From: Granulosicoccaceae bacterium
GTDB lineage: Bacteria; Pseudomonadota; Gammaproteobacteria; Granulosicoccales; Granulosicoccaceae
NCBI GenBank assembly: GCA_020629835.1
Contig: JAHDCO010000028.1
Location: forward strand, 1-50,419
Reading direction: 5' to 3'
DNA length: 50,419 nucleotides
Shown here: positions 1 to 9,194 of the stretch, piece after piece
Layout of the letters: each line of letters starts with the position of its first letter
Numbering within the stretch: position 1 is the first letter of the stretch
Notes under the pieces: model-generated
Database searches by the model: none
What the model saw: only the letters and a program-made list of their open reading frames with translations
What the model was told of the DNA's origin: nothing
Position numbers and translations under genes: made by a program

Positions 1-338
1 TCTGGACCATCATTTACGGATTCATCATCGCGTCAATTGGTATTGCGTGGAACGCAGCATCTGAGCAACAACAGCAAATTTTGTTCTGGGTAACGCTGGT
101 TAACTTCGTACTGAACTCCCTGTGGAGTTTCATGTTTTTTAAATGGCGCTTACTCGGTTGGGCCCTGGTCGAAATGACGGCGCTTTGGTTGTCCATAGTG
201 GTAATGATGATGGCCGTTTTCCCGTACTCCCACCTCAGTGGTTGGCTACTGTTTCCTTATCTGACCTGGGTCACTATTGCCTTTTTGCTAAACATGAGTA
301 TTTATCTAAAGAATCCTGCTGAGCGTGGGGCCGCTTAG
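1..338 (+). CDS. TspO/MBR family membrane protein, C-terminal part
   Basis: The 5' end lies outside the window; the frame is open from base 3 to the TAG at 336-338, giving about 111 residues. The segment begins WTIIYG and continues with a VNFVLNSLWSFMFF stretch, both typical of the second half of TspO/MBR proteins, followed by two more hydrophobic helices. TspO proteins are five-helix membrane proteins that bind tetrapyrroles and sterol-like ligands and act in stress or porphyrin sensing. An internal TTG at 81 is not the real start because coding sequence continues upstream. No partner gene is visible. Family assignment is from motif memory only. Confidence 0.75.
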   Translation, partial: WTIIYGFIIASIGIAWNAASEQQQQILFWVTLVNFVLNSLWSFMFFKWRLLGWALVEMTALWLSIVVMMMAVFPYSHLSGWLLFPYLTWVTIAFLLNMSIYLKNPAERGAA

Positions 339-389
339 TAGTGCGGCTCCAGTTGGGCTTATGACTTAACCTATTACGGAGAATTTGGT

Positions 390-678
390 GTGAAAAAGTC
401 AGTGTTACTGTGTCCCGTGTAACGATGATGATGAAAAAAACCGATGTATCGAGCTTGCTTTCTCCTCAACGCTACCTGAAGAAGTGTCGGAACAGCTAAC
501 GGCGGCAATTGAAAACCAGATAGATCATCCGGCTCCTGAAGGGTTTCTAGTGTCGGTTTTGACCACGTTCTATCTAGTTGCGGAGCCGGATACGTTGCGC
601 ACTCACTACTTTTCAAAAAATAGAACGGTTAAAACAATGGCTGATGACGGCTCTGACTGGACTGAAGCGTTAGGATGA
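390..678 (+). pseudogene. small gene, probably frameshifted
   Basis: A GTG at 390 lies 7 bases after a GGAGA ribosome binding site (378-382) and opens MKKSVLLC, but that frame stops at 420. Removing one C from the CCC at 414-416 joins it to a second open frame running to the TGA at 676-678, for a product of about 95 residues. The second half is acidic and soluble, containing CNDDDEKN and later ending DGSDWTEALG. No family is recognised. The alternative is a separate 64-residue ORF starting at GTG 484. The good ribosome site matched to an immediately broken frame is what favours a damaged gene. Confidence 0.4.
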
Positions 679-799
679 ACCCGATACGAATACTTCTATC
701 AATAAAGCCATGGTTATTGATAAAGTTGATCAGACGATGAGCCAACTAGACACTTCGGTATGAGTTCCCGATTTGTTGTTTTAAATACGTGGGAATAAA

Positions 800-1777
800 T
801 TGAATACCAATATTATTGTCAACCCTATTGGTCGGTACTCGCGCTACGCTCACTTGGTCATACCTTTAGCTGCTCTACTAGCGTGGCAGCCTGCGTGGTC
901 TGAAACGGTAATGCTTGAGTTCACCGGGTAGCCTGATGAGACAGCAACCGTTGATGTTTACCTGGACAGAATAACGGTAAGTGGCGGTCAGGAACACGTT
1001 GAACTGACAATGACAGGATCCTATCAATCGGTTACGTCATTGCACCCTGAAGGATTCTTAATTCGCACCGATCGACATGCGTTCACTATGGACAATGCAG
1101 CTGACGGTGCGGTGCCGCAACTCGACCCAGTCTTTGAGGCCTTACAAGCAATGGAGACCAGTACAGTGATATCTACTGACGGGAGCCTCATTAGACTTGA
1201 AAACCTGGAAGAGGCGATTAAGTCAACTCGAGGGCGGCTTGCACCAATGATTGAGGAGGTCCCAAGCCATCTTGAATCTTCGTTTCTCTCTATGCTAGAT
1301 CAGGCTCTGAGCGAGGAAATATTGACGCGCAGGGCCCAGGAGGAATGGACCTTTTTAGTGGGCTTGTGGAACAACGCGGAAATGGAAAAAGGTTATTTCT
1401 ATCCGGGCGATTATGCAGAAGCGGTCAATGAATTTGGCGGGATAACGCTGGGTTTCAATGCAGCTTATGAGTATCTTGGAGAAGTAGCATGCAATGAAGA
1501 TGATCAGTCCTTGGCGTGTGTAGAGGTGCATTTTGAGTCGTCAATACAGCCGGAATATTCAGAGCCACTGACAAGCGCAATTGTTGAACGCTTAGGTCTG
1601 TCCGCACAAGCAGATGTACTCGTGGCAAAAGATACTAACGTCCAACTAATTACTAACGCCAAAACATTGAGCCCCCACAAACTGATAAAGATTGAGCGGG
1701 TATTGAAAGTGGATGAAAACTACGAAGGTTGGGTTGAGCGAATCAATCGTTCGCAATATACCTATCGCTATCAGTGA
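800..1777 (+). pseudogene. exported protein of unknown function interrupted by an amber stop
   Basis: A TTG at 800, five bases after GGGA, opens a frame with a clear signal peptide: a basic N-terminus, the hydrophobic core LVIPLAALLAW and an A-W-S-E cleavage region. The same frame meets TAG at 929-931, after LEFTG, and then continues without another stop for 282 codons to 1777. Both sides of the stop read as natural coding sequence, so one nonsense change has separated the export signal from the body. An internal ATG at 1010 could express a 255-residue cytoplasmic fragment. The mature part is acidic, with two Cys in the stretch VACNEDDQSLAC. No family recognised. Confidence 0.65.
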
Positions 1778-1808
1778 ACCACTGCTGCCGGTGTGTTAAA
1801 AAAATGCG

Positions 1809-2719
1809 CTAGTACACGGGAGCAAGCACTCGCTTCAACTCCTCCGCTAATCCATCAAAAACCCGTCGTACCCGGGCACTGGTTCTAAGTTCTGCATGTG
1901 AGGTAAGCCAAACTGGTAACAAAAACTCAACGGTTTTTGGCATCAGGCGTTGCACGCTAGAAACTTTGTCCGCAATATTTATGTGTCCTAGGCCGATACC
2001 GCAATCACTCGTCACTAAATTCCATGTCATCACAGGGTCATCGCAGCGATAACGAAAAAACTCTTGGTCAATGGATATTCCCATCGCGCTTAAACCGGCA
2101 TTCACCTGATCGCTGTTCGCGTCACCGATAACGCTATGTCGCTGCAGTTCGCCAAATGATGTTGGGACGCCATGAGTATTGAGGTAACGTTTGGATGCAT
2201 ACAGGCCCAAGCGAATCTCGCCTATTTTTTTGCAATTAACGAGGTTTGTTGGGGGCGATACATGCGGATGGCGATATCGGCCTCACGCATTAGAAGATTA
2301 GTTGTTGCGTCGGTAACAACCAGGTCAAAGTTTATGCTGGGTTGGTCTTCCCCCAGCTTCTGCAAGACTGAGGGCAGGTAGGTAATGGCAAAACTTCGAC
2401 TGGCCGATATGCTTACGTCGCCAGCTATCACATCCGCCTGCCCATTCGCTGCCAGGTCGAACCGGGCGCCAGCCTCGTGTACCGCCTCAGCATATTGAAA
2501 CAGCTTGGCCCCGGACTCCGTTAGCACCAACCCGGTAGTGTGGCGATCGAACAGCGTAACGCTTAGCGCTGATTCAAGGATGGCGATATGGCGGCTTAAG
2601 GTGGGTAGGCTGCGGCCCTCTATCCGCGCCGCAGCGCCAAACGAACCATGTTTTGCTGCCCAATAAAACGATTGAATTTGGGCCAGGTTAGAGTGATCAA
2701 GCGCTTTTGGGCTTCTCAT
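1809..2719 (-). pseudogene. LysR-family transcriptional regulator with a frameshift
   Basis: The N-terminal half (from ATG 2719; a TTG at 2740 is possible) has the LysR winged helix-turn-helix, with GSFGAAARIEGRSLPTLSR followed by an LFDRHTTGLVLTESG wing, then the start of the effector domain. It stops at 2222-2224 right after a run of seven A on the coding strand (2225-2231). One more A would join it to the second frame, which continues the effector domain (GLYASKRYLNTHG) to 1809. The total, about 303 residues, is normal for LysR. A truncated DNA-binding protein may still be made. Slippage at the A run or a homopolymer sequencing error are alternatives. It is divergent from the membrane-protein gene at 2810. 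Confidence 0.8.
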
Positions 2720-2781
2720 AAACGAGAATCCGAATGCCAATTATGCGTATAGCCTACCATTATTGAAATCGCTAATCTGCA

Positions 2782-2801
2782 GACCTCCTAATTAGTAGGT
2801 C
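2782..2801. promoter_or_regulatory. near-perfect palindrome between divergent genes
   Basis: GACCTCCTAATTAGTAGGTC is a 20-base inverted repeat with one mismatched pair, centred in the gap between the LysR-type gene and the membrane-protein gene at 2810. It ends 8 bases before that ATG, so its right arm also supplies the probable ribosome site (AGGT). It could be an operator or a weak RNA structure over the ribosome site. Confidence 0.4.
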
Positions 2802-2809
2802 CAAAGATC

Positions 2810-3787
2810 ATGACATTTCAAACCGTAATCCCTCTTTTCAAAAACCGTCCAGCCCTGCTAGGGCTGACAGTTTGGCTCTTCGCAACGCTTGGCTATTTTG
2901 TGTTGACGGGCAGTGGATTCGAGGTAGCCCCGATCGCTGAAGAGGGCTTGATGAGCTTGATCAGCTTTTATATTCCCATCGTGTTGGTGGCAGTGTTTTT
3001 ACTGTTGTATTTAACGCGTAAACGTTCACCGGTTGAGTGGCAGACACTGTTCACTGTAAATAAGTCCACCGCAAAACGAGAGGCCTGGGTAGCGGTAGGT
3101 TATCTACTCAGCACGCAAGCGGTATTGGGTTTTGCATTCAATCAGGGCCTGCATTTTCCCGGTACCGACGTTTACACCAGTGGCAGTCATCACATGCGCG
3201 ATGTGGTGTTATGGATGGCCACTTACACATTGATATATGTCGTACTTCCTGTTCTTTGGTTACAGAAGCAGGGTTTCTCGTTTCGCAGGCTATTCGCCTC
3301 ATTTCGGTGGTTGCGGGATCTCTGGATTCTTGTCGCGTATTGGGCATTTGATTTTTTCGGTCCCATATTCGCAGGTATTACAGACTTCACCAGTGGCATG
3401 TCAATGAGTCAATATGCATTGGGCATTCCGTTAGGGGTACTTGTGAATACATTTGGTGCGGGTTTGCCCGTAGTAGTCATGATGCATTTGATTTTCATTC
3501 CACGGGTGGCGGTACTTGTCGACAGTAAACTTACTGTTGTCTTATTGGGAGGTTTGTTTTACGCGGTTTTTAGCTTATGTGACCCGGGTGTGGACTACAG
3601 CTCCTTGCAGACTGCCCTGACCAGTTTTACCTATATTTTAATGACTCAAACGTTAGTAGGTATGGGTAAAGCCACGTTTACCGTGGTGACAGGGAATCCT
3701 TTTATTCACTTTTTCACCTTACATGTTGTGAGTGCGCGTATTCCGTTTGATACGGGTATGTACGTGGATATATTTAAGGTGAAGTAA
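2810..3787 (+). CDS. multi-pass membrane protein, possibly CPBP/CAAX-protease-like
   Basis: A 325-residue protein with roughly eight hydrophobic segments (about residues 15-33, 48-68, 92-112, 130-150, 168-186, 204-226, 238-258 and 270-290). The C-terminal region, with a conserved-looking NPFIHFFTLHVVSA stretch, recalls the last helices of CPBP (CAAX amino-terminal protease) proteins, but the paired-Glu motif of active members is not visible, so enzymatic activity is doubtful. The start is the ATG at 2810, with a weak AGGT ribosome site inside the 2782-2801 palindrome. It is divergent from the broken LysR-type regulator, which may once have controlled it. Confidence 0.6.
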   Translation: MTFQTVIPLFKNRPALLGLTVWLFATLGYFVLTGSGFEVAPIAEEGLMSLISFYIPIVLVAVFLLLYLTRKRSPVEWQTLFTVNKSTAKREAWVAVGYLLSTQAVLGFAFNQGLHFPGTDVYTSGSHHMRDVVLWMATYTLIYVVLPVLWLQKQGFSFRRLFASFRWLRDLWILVAYWAFDFFGPIFAGITDFTSGMSMSQYALGIPLGVLVNTFGAGLPVVVMMHLIFIPRVAVLVDSKLTVVLLGGLFYAVFSLCDPGVDYSSLQTALTSFTYILMTQTLVGMGKATFTVVTGNPFIHFFTLHVVSARIPFDTGMYVDIFKVK

Positions 3788-3792
3788 AGCAG

Positions 3793-3823
3793 TGAGCCCT
3801 TGGATCAAAGATTCAAGGGCTCA
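3793..3823 (+). terminator. hairpin after the membrane-protein gene
   Basis: A perfect 10-base stem (TGAGCCCTTG with CAAGGGCTCA) and an 11-base loop begin five bases after the stop codon at 3787. No strong T run follows, so it may terminate weakly or protect the mRNA end. It could also serve the convergent lipoprotein gene. Confidence 0.5.
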
Positions 3824-3929
3824 TTCGATCAACGGTTTATTAGCGTATCGGCTGGTTTAGCTCGAATTATTTAGTTGATCTGTTTATTTAGTTAGTGTTT
3901 TTTACACAAACATACCGTAACTCACTAAT

Positions 3930-4940
3930 TTAATTAGTCACTCGCTTACGTGCGCGTGTGACGGTGAGCTTACCTCTTATTTCCTGACGAAGTTTTACGA
4001 GTGCCGGGTTGTCATGCATCATCAGAATTTTTTGATTTACTACGGTGTCTGAAGTTTTGGGTTTGTCAGTAAGTACGAAATGTGTAAAAACTTCGGCTGC
4101 GTCTTCCACAGGATTTGTTGATGCGTATTCGCTAATGAATCGATTTCGGTACTTCTCGTAAAAATCCGGGTCAGGATCTTCGCTTTCAATTGCCTTGTGT
4201 TCGTCAATGATGTCTGTCCAAAACGCTTGATAGAACTGGTTTATGTGAGAGCTGGCAAAGGAACAGCCTTCCTGAATGTTATAGGTGGGGCAATTATCAG
4301 TACCAGTCGGGTCGAGCTGGTCAATACCTAAAAACACAACATGACCAAATTCGTGAATGGTGGTATGAATAAATTCTTTATCTGACGGCCCAAAGTAATC
4401 CACATCATCGAATGCCAGGATCCATTTTCCTTCTGCGTTCTCATCAGTAGTCACGTAGGCTAAGGTGCCCGATTCACCGTCTGAATCAATGTGAAATTCC
4501 GAGAAGGCTTGCATAACGCGGGCCCTAGGTAAGATCTTACTGGCGTTTTGCCAGATAGCTTGAAAATTTTCCGCACTCTCAGGTTCAGCGTTATCAATCT
4601 CAACCAGAGACAGGTCTTCTTGTATATCAAAGCGTGCAATAGCTTCAGAACCTTCTGAATCTAACGGTCCGTTATAACTGTCTAAGACGAATTCATCGAA
4701 TGCGCTAAACGTCTCTTCTTCCAAAAGGTCACATTCAGCGTCGCTCAGTCCATCACAATCGATAAAACAAACATCTTCTTCTTCATCGTAGAACGAACCT
4801 ACGGGGCAGAATTCATTATCAGCTAGTTCATAATCGCTGGCGTCGTCTTCGTATGAATCGACGTAGTCGGTGTCGCTGCCTGTGCTTTCACAGCCAACTA
4901 AAGTGAATACAAGTATTAGCGGGGCGTAGTAGAGTTTCAT
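3930..4940 (-). CDS. lipoprotein with HExxH zinc-metalloprotease motif
   Basis: The ATG at 4940 (a TTG at 4949 is possible) gives a 336-residue protein. The signal peptide ends in the lipobox LVGC (lipid-bearing Cys17). A very acidic region, about residues 25-85, follows, with four Cys in its second half (FCPVG, VCFIDC, ECDLL). A catalytic-looking TTIHEFGH lies at about residues 193-200: His196, Glu197 and His200 form the zinc HExxH motif, and Glu279 or Glu283 in PVEDAAEVF could be the third ligand, as in gluzincins. The conserved motif supports a membrane-anchored peptidase facing the periplasm or surface; the substrate is unknown. It is transcribed alone, convergent with the gene at 2810. 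Confidence 0.7.
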   Translation of the reverse strand: MKLYYAPLILVFTLVGCESTGSDTDYVDSYEDDASDYELADNEFCPVGSFYDEEEDVCFIDCDGLSDAECDLLEEETFSAFDEFVLDSYNGPLDSEGSEAIARFDIQEDLSLVEIDNAEPESAENFQAIWQNASKILPRARVMQAFSEFHIDSDGESGTLAYVTTDENAEGKWILAFDDVDYFGPSDKEFIHTTIHEFGHVVFLGIDQLDPTGTDNCPTYNIQEGCSFASSHINQFYQAFWTDIIDEHKAIESEDPDPDFYEKYRNRFISEYASTNPVEDAAEVFTHFVLTDKPKTSDTVVNQKILMMHDNPALVKLRQEIRGKLTVTRARKRVTN

Positions 4941-4986
4941 TTTTTGCAATTTCGTCGTGTGCGCCGATAAGTGGTTAGTGTACTTA

Positions 4987-6528
4987 TCAGGGGCTGTGGT
5001 AAGCGGCCGTGGGCAGTTTGCTTAAATCAAAACATGATTCCAGTGTATCGGCCAAACGTTCGATTTCAGCTTCGCACAAGGCGTTATAGTCGATGGGCTG
5101 AATCGCTTTTGCTGCGCCTGCCCAGCTAAGTAAAGCTTTCTGGGCTGATATGTTGTCGAACACACCGTGAAGGTAGGTTCCTCTGACCAGATCGTCGTGT
5201 GAGCAAGCACCATCATTTCGGGTCTGCCCATCAGTTTGAGTTAGTCGTGCAAAGGGTTCCAATGGCTCACCGGTGGGGGTGGTGACGCCCATATGTATTT
5301 CATAGCCTGTGACGAGCGCTTCATCGAGTGTGAGGTGCCCACTGACATTTTCTAAGACCTTTTCAGGCTCTAATAGGGTTTCCACATCAAGCACACCTAA
5401 ACCGTCTGTGGTTCCTGGCGTACTCTCTATGCCTTGCGGATCGGCAACGCGGTGCCCTAGCATCTGATAACCACCACAGATTCCGAGGACTTTGCCACCG
5501 TAACGTAAGTGCCGCAAAATGCTTTGACCCCATCCCACTCGATGCAGGTGTTCTAAATCGTGTCGTACGGATTTCGTGCCGGGTAAAATGATCAGATCAC
5601 ATGGGGGAATAGCGGACTCAGGACCCACGTAATTCAGATTAATCGCTGGATTGAGCCGTAACGTATCGAAGTCGGTGTGGTTGCTAATTCTGGGGAATAC
5701 CGGTACGCAAACATGCAACGCTGATTCAGCAAGTGGCTGCGCAGATTGAATACTGTCTTCAGCTTCCAAATGAAAATCGTGTAAATACGGTACGACCGCA
5801 AGTACCGGTTTTTGAGTGCGTTTTTCTAACCAGTCGATACCGGGTTGCAGTAACGATTGATCCCCCCGAAACCGGTTTATTACAAACCCACAGATTCGAT
5901 CCTGCTCTGATTGGCTTAGGCAAGCAAGCGTGCCAATTAAATGGGCAAACGAGCCTCCACGGTCAATATCGGTCACCAAAACAACGGGGCAGTTAACGGC
6001 CTCGGCAAACCCCATGTTTGCGATGTCACCCTCGCGTAAATTTATTTCTGCAGGGCTACCCGCACCTTCGACCAGAATATGCGCATAGTCTTTCTGCAAA
6101 CGCTGGTAAGAATCCAGGACGTATTGCATGGCTTCAGCCTTGTACTTATGAAACTGTCCCGCTTCAAAGTTACCCAGCGCCTTTCCTTGCACGATCACTT
6201 GCGCACCGGTGTCGCTGGAGGGCTTAATCAGAATGGGGTTCATGTGCACTGATGTGGGTACCCCACAGGCGACGGCTTGCACAGCTTGCGCGCGACCAAT
6301 TTCGCCTCCGTCTGCGGTGACGGCGCTGTTTAGTGCCATATTTTGCGGTTTAAACGGCGCGACCTGTAAACCGCGTCGTGCCAGCAAGCGACCAAGGCCA
6401 GCTACCAGCGTGCTTTTACCGGCGTCAGAGGTTGTACCTTGAACCATCAGGGTGGTATTCATGCCAGCAACGTACACCGATTGTTGCGCGCTTTCCTTGT
6501 TGACAGCGGCATAGCCTGTCGTCTCCAT
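4987..6528 (-). CDS. cobQ: cobyric acid synthase (adenosylcobyric acid-forming)
   Basis: Catalyses ATP- and glutamine-dependent amidation of four side chains of adenosylcobyrinic acid a,c-diamide. The N-terminal dethiobiotin-synthetase-like domain has the P-loop [10 protein letters not shown] (residues 31-40) and [10 protein letters not shown] (58-67). The C-terminal class I glutamine amidotransferase domain has the nucleophile Cys351 in [11 protein letters not shown] and His454 in YLHGVFD. At 513 residues it is slightly long for the family, and Met23 (6462), directly before the P-loop domain, is a credible alternative start. No other cobalamin gene is in the window and I see no cobalamin riboswitch upstream, so it appears to be a detached cobalamin gene. 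Confidence 0.93.
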   Translation of the reverse strand: METTGYAAVNKESAQQSVYVAGMNTTLMVQGTTSDAGKSTLVAGLGRLLARRGLQVAPFKPQNMALNSAVTADGGEIGRAQAVQAVACGVPTSVHMNPILIKPSSDTGAQVIVQGKALGNFEAGQFHKYKAEAMQYVLDSYQRLQKDYAHILVEGAGSPAEINLREGDIANMGFAEAVNCPVVLVTDIDRGGSFAHLIGTLACLSQSEQDRICGFVINRFRGDQSLLQPGIDWLEKRTQKPVLAVVPYLHDFHLEAEDSIQSAQPLAESALHVCVPVFPRISNHTDFDTLRLNPAINLNYVGPESAIPPCDLIILPGTKSVRHDLEHLHRVGWGQSILRHLRYGGKVLGICGGYQMLGHRVADPQGIESTPGTTDGLGVLDVETLLEPEKVLENVSGHLTLDEALVTGYEIHMGVTTPTGEPLEPFARLTQTDGQTRNDGACSHDDLVRGTYLHGVFDNISAQKALLSWAGAAKAIQPIDYNALCEAEIERLADTLESCFDLSKLPTAAYHSP

Positions 6529-6656
6529 TCAGCTTCTTAGTAGATGAGCTTTGTGTGCTTTTGTGGTGCGCAGTTGGGCTAGTGGTGCGTATTCGTGGTG
6601 CAATCGACGAGCGCAGCGGTTAATTAGCTAACTTGTACTTATTACTTTATGTGATG

Positions 6657-7805
6657 CTAACCCGCAATGGATTCGAGTAACGAAGTTAAGTTGCTAGTGG
6701 TTAGTTCTATCGGGTTACCACCACAACTGGGGTCTTTCACCGCGGCTTCAGCCAATTTTTGGATATCGATATCGGTAACACCCATTGCGTTCAGCGTTTT
6801 TGGAATATCAAACTGATCATTGAAGCCATTGACGAACTCACAGAAGCCAGCGAACCCACCGCTTATACCCAAGTATCCGGCTGCTAAATCGAAGCGATCT
6901 TTTATCGCACTGGCATTAAACGCCAGGACGGCTGGCATGCACACCGCGTTGGTGGTGCCGTGGTGGGTATTGTGTACCGCGCCGATTGGATGGCTAAGAG
7001 CATGAATTGCCCCTAAGCCTTTTTGAAATGCTGTCGCACCCATAGCGGCAGCACTCATCATATTCGCTCGCGCTTCAATGTGATCAGGTTGCTGGTATGC
7101 AGTGGGCAGATTATCTATGACGAGGCGCATACCTTCCAGGGCAATGCCCTGGCTCATAGGGTGGTAGTGCGGGCTGGAGTAAGCTTCTACGCAGTGTGCG
7201 AACGCATCCAGTCCTGTTCCTGCGGTGATAAACGCAGGCATCCCGATCGTAAGTTCAGGATCACAGATCACCACCGCTGGTAGCATCTTTGGATGAAAGA
7301 TAATCTTCTTAACGTGTGTATTGGAATCGGTGATGACGCTGGCGCGACCCACTTCCGATCCGGTGCCTGCAGTGGTGGGCACGGCAACCACCGGAGCGAT
7401 GGCATCCGCGTTTGCACGAGTCCACCAATCACCGATATCTTCAAAGTCCCACAGCGGGCGCGTCTGACCTGCCATAAACGCAATGGCTTTACCTAAATCT
7501 AATGCAGAGCCACCGCCGAAGGCGACAACCCCATCAAAGCCACCATCAACATACGCTTTGACTCCGTTGTTTACGTTTGTGTCACTGGGGTTTGGGTCAA
7601 CGTCGCTGAAGGCATGTGCGCCCAATCCGGCTGCATCCAACAGTGACAGTGTGCGAACCGTGATGGGGTTGTCGGCCAGGCCTCGATCGGTAACAAGTAA
7701 TGGACGTTTAATCCCCGCAGCCTCGCAGCTTTCGGCGATTTCGCTAATTCGGCCCGCTCCAAATCGAACGGATGTTGGGTACGACCAGTTTCCAGTAAGT
7801 GACAT
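6657..7805 (-). CDS. iron-containing alcohol dehydrogenase
   Basis: Group III NAD-dependent alcohol dehydrogenase of 382 residues. The Rossmann-like domain carries GGGS (97-100) and AVPTTAGTGSE (141-151). Metal ligands fit the family pattern: Asp200 and His204 in TGLDAFAHCVEAY, His268 in GAIHALSHPIGA and His282 in HHGTTNA. It is the last gene of the minus-strand block and follows the aldehyde dehydrogenase by two bases, so the two are surely co-expressed. Context suggests it oxidises an alcohol group on the compound that the next enzyme takes as aldehyde. The substrate is inferred, not seen. Confidence 0.9.
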   Translation of the reverse strand: MSLTGNWSYPTSVRFGAGRISEIAESCEAAGIKRPLLVTDRGLADNPITVRTLSLLDAAGLGAHAFSDVDPNPSDTNVNNGVKAYVDGGFDGVVAFGGGSALDLGKAIAFMAGQTRPLWDFEDIGDWWTRANADAIAPVVAVPTTAGTGSEVGRASVITDSNTHVKKIIFHPKMLPAVVICDPELTIGMPAFITAGTGLDAFAHCVEAYSSPHYHPMSQGIALEGMRLVIDNLPTAYQQPDHIEARANMMSAAAMGATAFQKGLGAIHALSHPIGAVHNTHHGTTNAVCMPAVLAFNASAIKDRFDLAAGYLGISGGFAGFCEFVNGFNDQFDIPKTLNAMGVTDIDIQKLAEAAVKDPSCGGNPIELTTSNLTSLLESIAG

Positions 7806-7807
7806 GC

Positions 7808-9181
7808 TTAGTTCTTCTTAAAATGGTAGGACTTGGGACGGGTTACGTTATGAAAACCGATTTCAGACAAACTACCACCGCGACCAGTGTTTTTCACACC
7901 CGTCCAACATAACGAAGGGTCGAGGTAATCACAGCGGTTCATAAACACGGTGCCAGTCTCAATGTGGTTTCCCAGCGCGGCTGCTCGCTCGATGTCGGTG
8001 GTCCAAAGGGAGGCGGTTAGCCCAAATTCGCTGTCGTTCATCAGGGCCAGCGCTTCAGCGTCATTTTTTACCGGCATGATGCCCACCACAGGCCCAAAGG
8101 TTTCATCGCGCATAATGGCCATGGAATGATCGACGTTAACCAACAACTGTGGTGATAAATACGCGCCGCCATCGTCATTACTGAACGTGTTGATCAACGG
8201 TTTTGCGCCTGCCTGTACAGCGGCTTCAGTTTGTTCGCGTACCAACGCAGCAAAGCGCTTGTGTGCCATCGGCCCCAGCGTGGTATCCGCCTCTAGCGGG
8301 TTACCCAAGCGATAGCCATTAACAATGTCTGTCGCTTTTTGCACAAAGTCATCGAATACCGGTTCGGCCACATAAATGCGTTCAATACCGCAGCAGCTCT
8401 GACCTGAATTAAACATAGCGCCATCAATTAACGTATCAGCGGCGGCCTGAATATCGGCATCGTCCATCACGTACCCTGGGTCTTTGCCGCCAAGCTCTAA
8501 TCCCATGCCTGTGAAGGTACCGGCAGCGGATTTTTCCATTGATTGCCCACCGGGTACAGAGCCTGTAAAACTTAAAAAATCAAACGCATTTGCCGCTATC
8601 AGGGACGCTGTGGTGCCGTGATCTAAGCACAAATTTTGAAAGACACCGTCAGGTGCACCCGCCTCTAAAAATGCTTTTTCTAATCGCTCGCCAACCAGCG
8701 GGGTTTGAGACGCGTGTTTCAACACCACGGTATTGCCGGCCATTAAGGCCGGTGCTGCACTGTTTATCACCGTCATAAACGGGTAATTCCAAGGTGCCAC
8801 GATGAGCATGACGCCGTGCGGTACGCGGTGTATATGACGTTGAAATTGTTCGTTACTGCCTGTATCTATGGGCGCTAACGCGTCTTCTGCAATTGAAGCC
8901 ATGTATAACGCACGTTCTTCAAAGCCTGAGAATTCACCGCCGTAGCGGACGGGTCTTCCCATTTGCCACGCCAGTTCTGGCACGATTTCATCGTTCATCA
9001 TTCCGATGTTTGCAACCGCTCGACTGACGACGTCGATACGCTGCTCCAACGATTTCTCAGCCCAGGCTTTCTGCGCCTGTTGGGCTTTTTGAACGGCTTG
9101 TTCGGCGGCAGTTGTTGTCAGGTAATCACGCTCCGCAACCACGCTTCCGTCAACTGGGGAAATACACGTTAGCTTTGTCAT
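7808..9181 (-). CDS. NAD(P)-dependent aldehyde dehydrogenase
   Basis: A 457-residue enzyme of the aldehyde dehydrogenase superfamily, somewhat short for it. The cofactor-binding APWNYP motif contains the oxyanion Asn131; FTGSVPGG follows; general base Glu229 lies in LELGGK; nucleophile Cys263 or Cys264 lies in NSGQSCCG. The ATG at 9181 was chosen because it lies 13 bases after the ligase gene ends; the upstream start at 9220 would overlap that gene with non-homologous sequence. It oxidises an aldehyde to an acid, probably that produced by the adjacent alcohol dehydrogenase from a gamma-glutamylated intermediate. Whether NAD or NADP is used cannot be told. Confidence 0.9.
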   Translation of the reverse strand: MTKLTCISPVDGSVVAERDYLTTTAAEQAVQKAQQAQKAWAEKSLEQRIDVVSRAVANIGMMNDEIVPELAWQMGRPVRYGGEFSGFEERALYMASIAEDALAPIDTGSNEQFQRHIHRVPHGVMLIVAPWNYPFMTVINSAAPALMAGNTVVLKHASQTPLVGERLEKAFLEAGAPDGVFQNLCLDHGTTASLIAANAFDFLSFTGSVPGGQSMEKSAAGTFTGMGLELGGKDPGYVMDDADIQAAADTLIDGAMFNSGQSCCGIERIYVAEPVFDDFVQKATDIVNGYRLGNPLEADTTLGPMAHKRFAALVREQTEAAVQAGAKPLINTFSNDDGGAYLSPQLLVNVDHSMAIMRDETFGPVVGIMPVKNDAEALALMNDSEFGLTASLWTTDIERAAALGNHIETGTVFMNRCDYLDPSLCWTGVKNTGRGGSLSEIGFHNVTRPKSYHFKKN

Positions 9182-9194
9182 AGGGTTATCGTCA

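Noticed and set aside
3793-3823. Strong rho-independent terminator
   Set aside because: The stem is perfect but no T run follows on either strand, so it is listed only as a probable hairpin of lower confidence.
5022-5231. Short ORFs inside cobQ, ALDH, DctP and other genes in alternative frames
   Set aside because: They lie fully within better-supported genes, lack ribosome sites and show no domain features.
4987-6656. Cobalamin riboswitch upstream of cobQ
   Set aside because: The 128-base gap 6529-6656 has neither the B12-box core nor adequate length; nothing supports a riboswitch.
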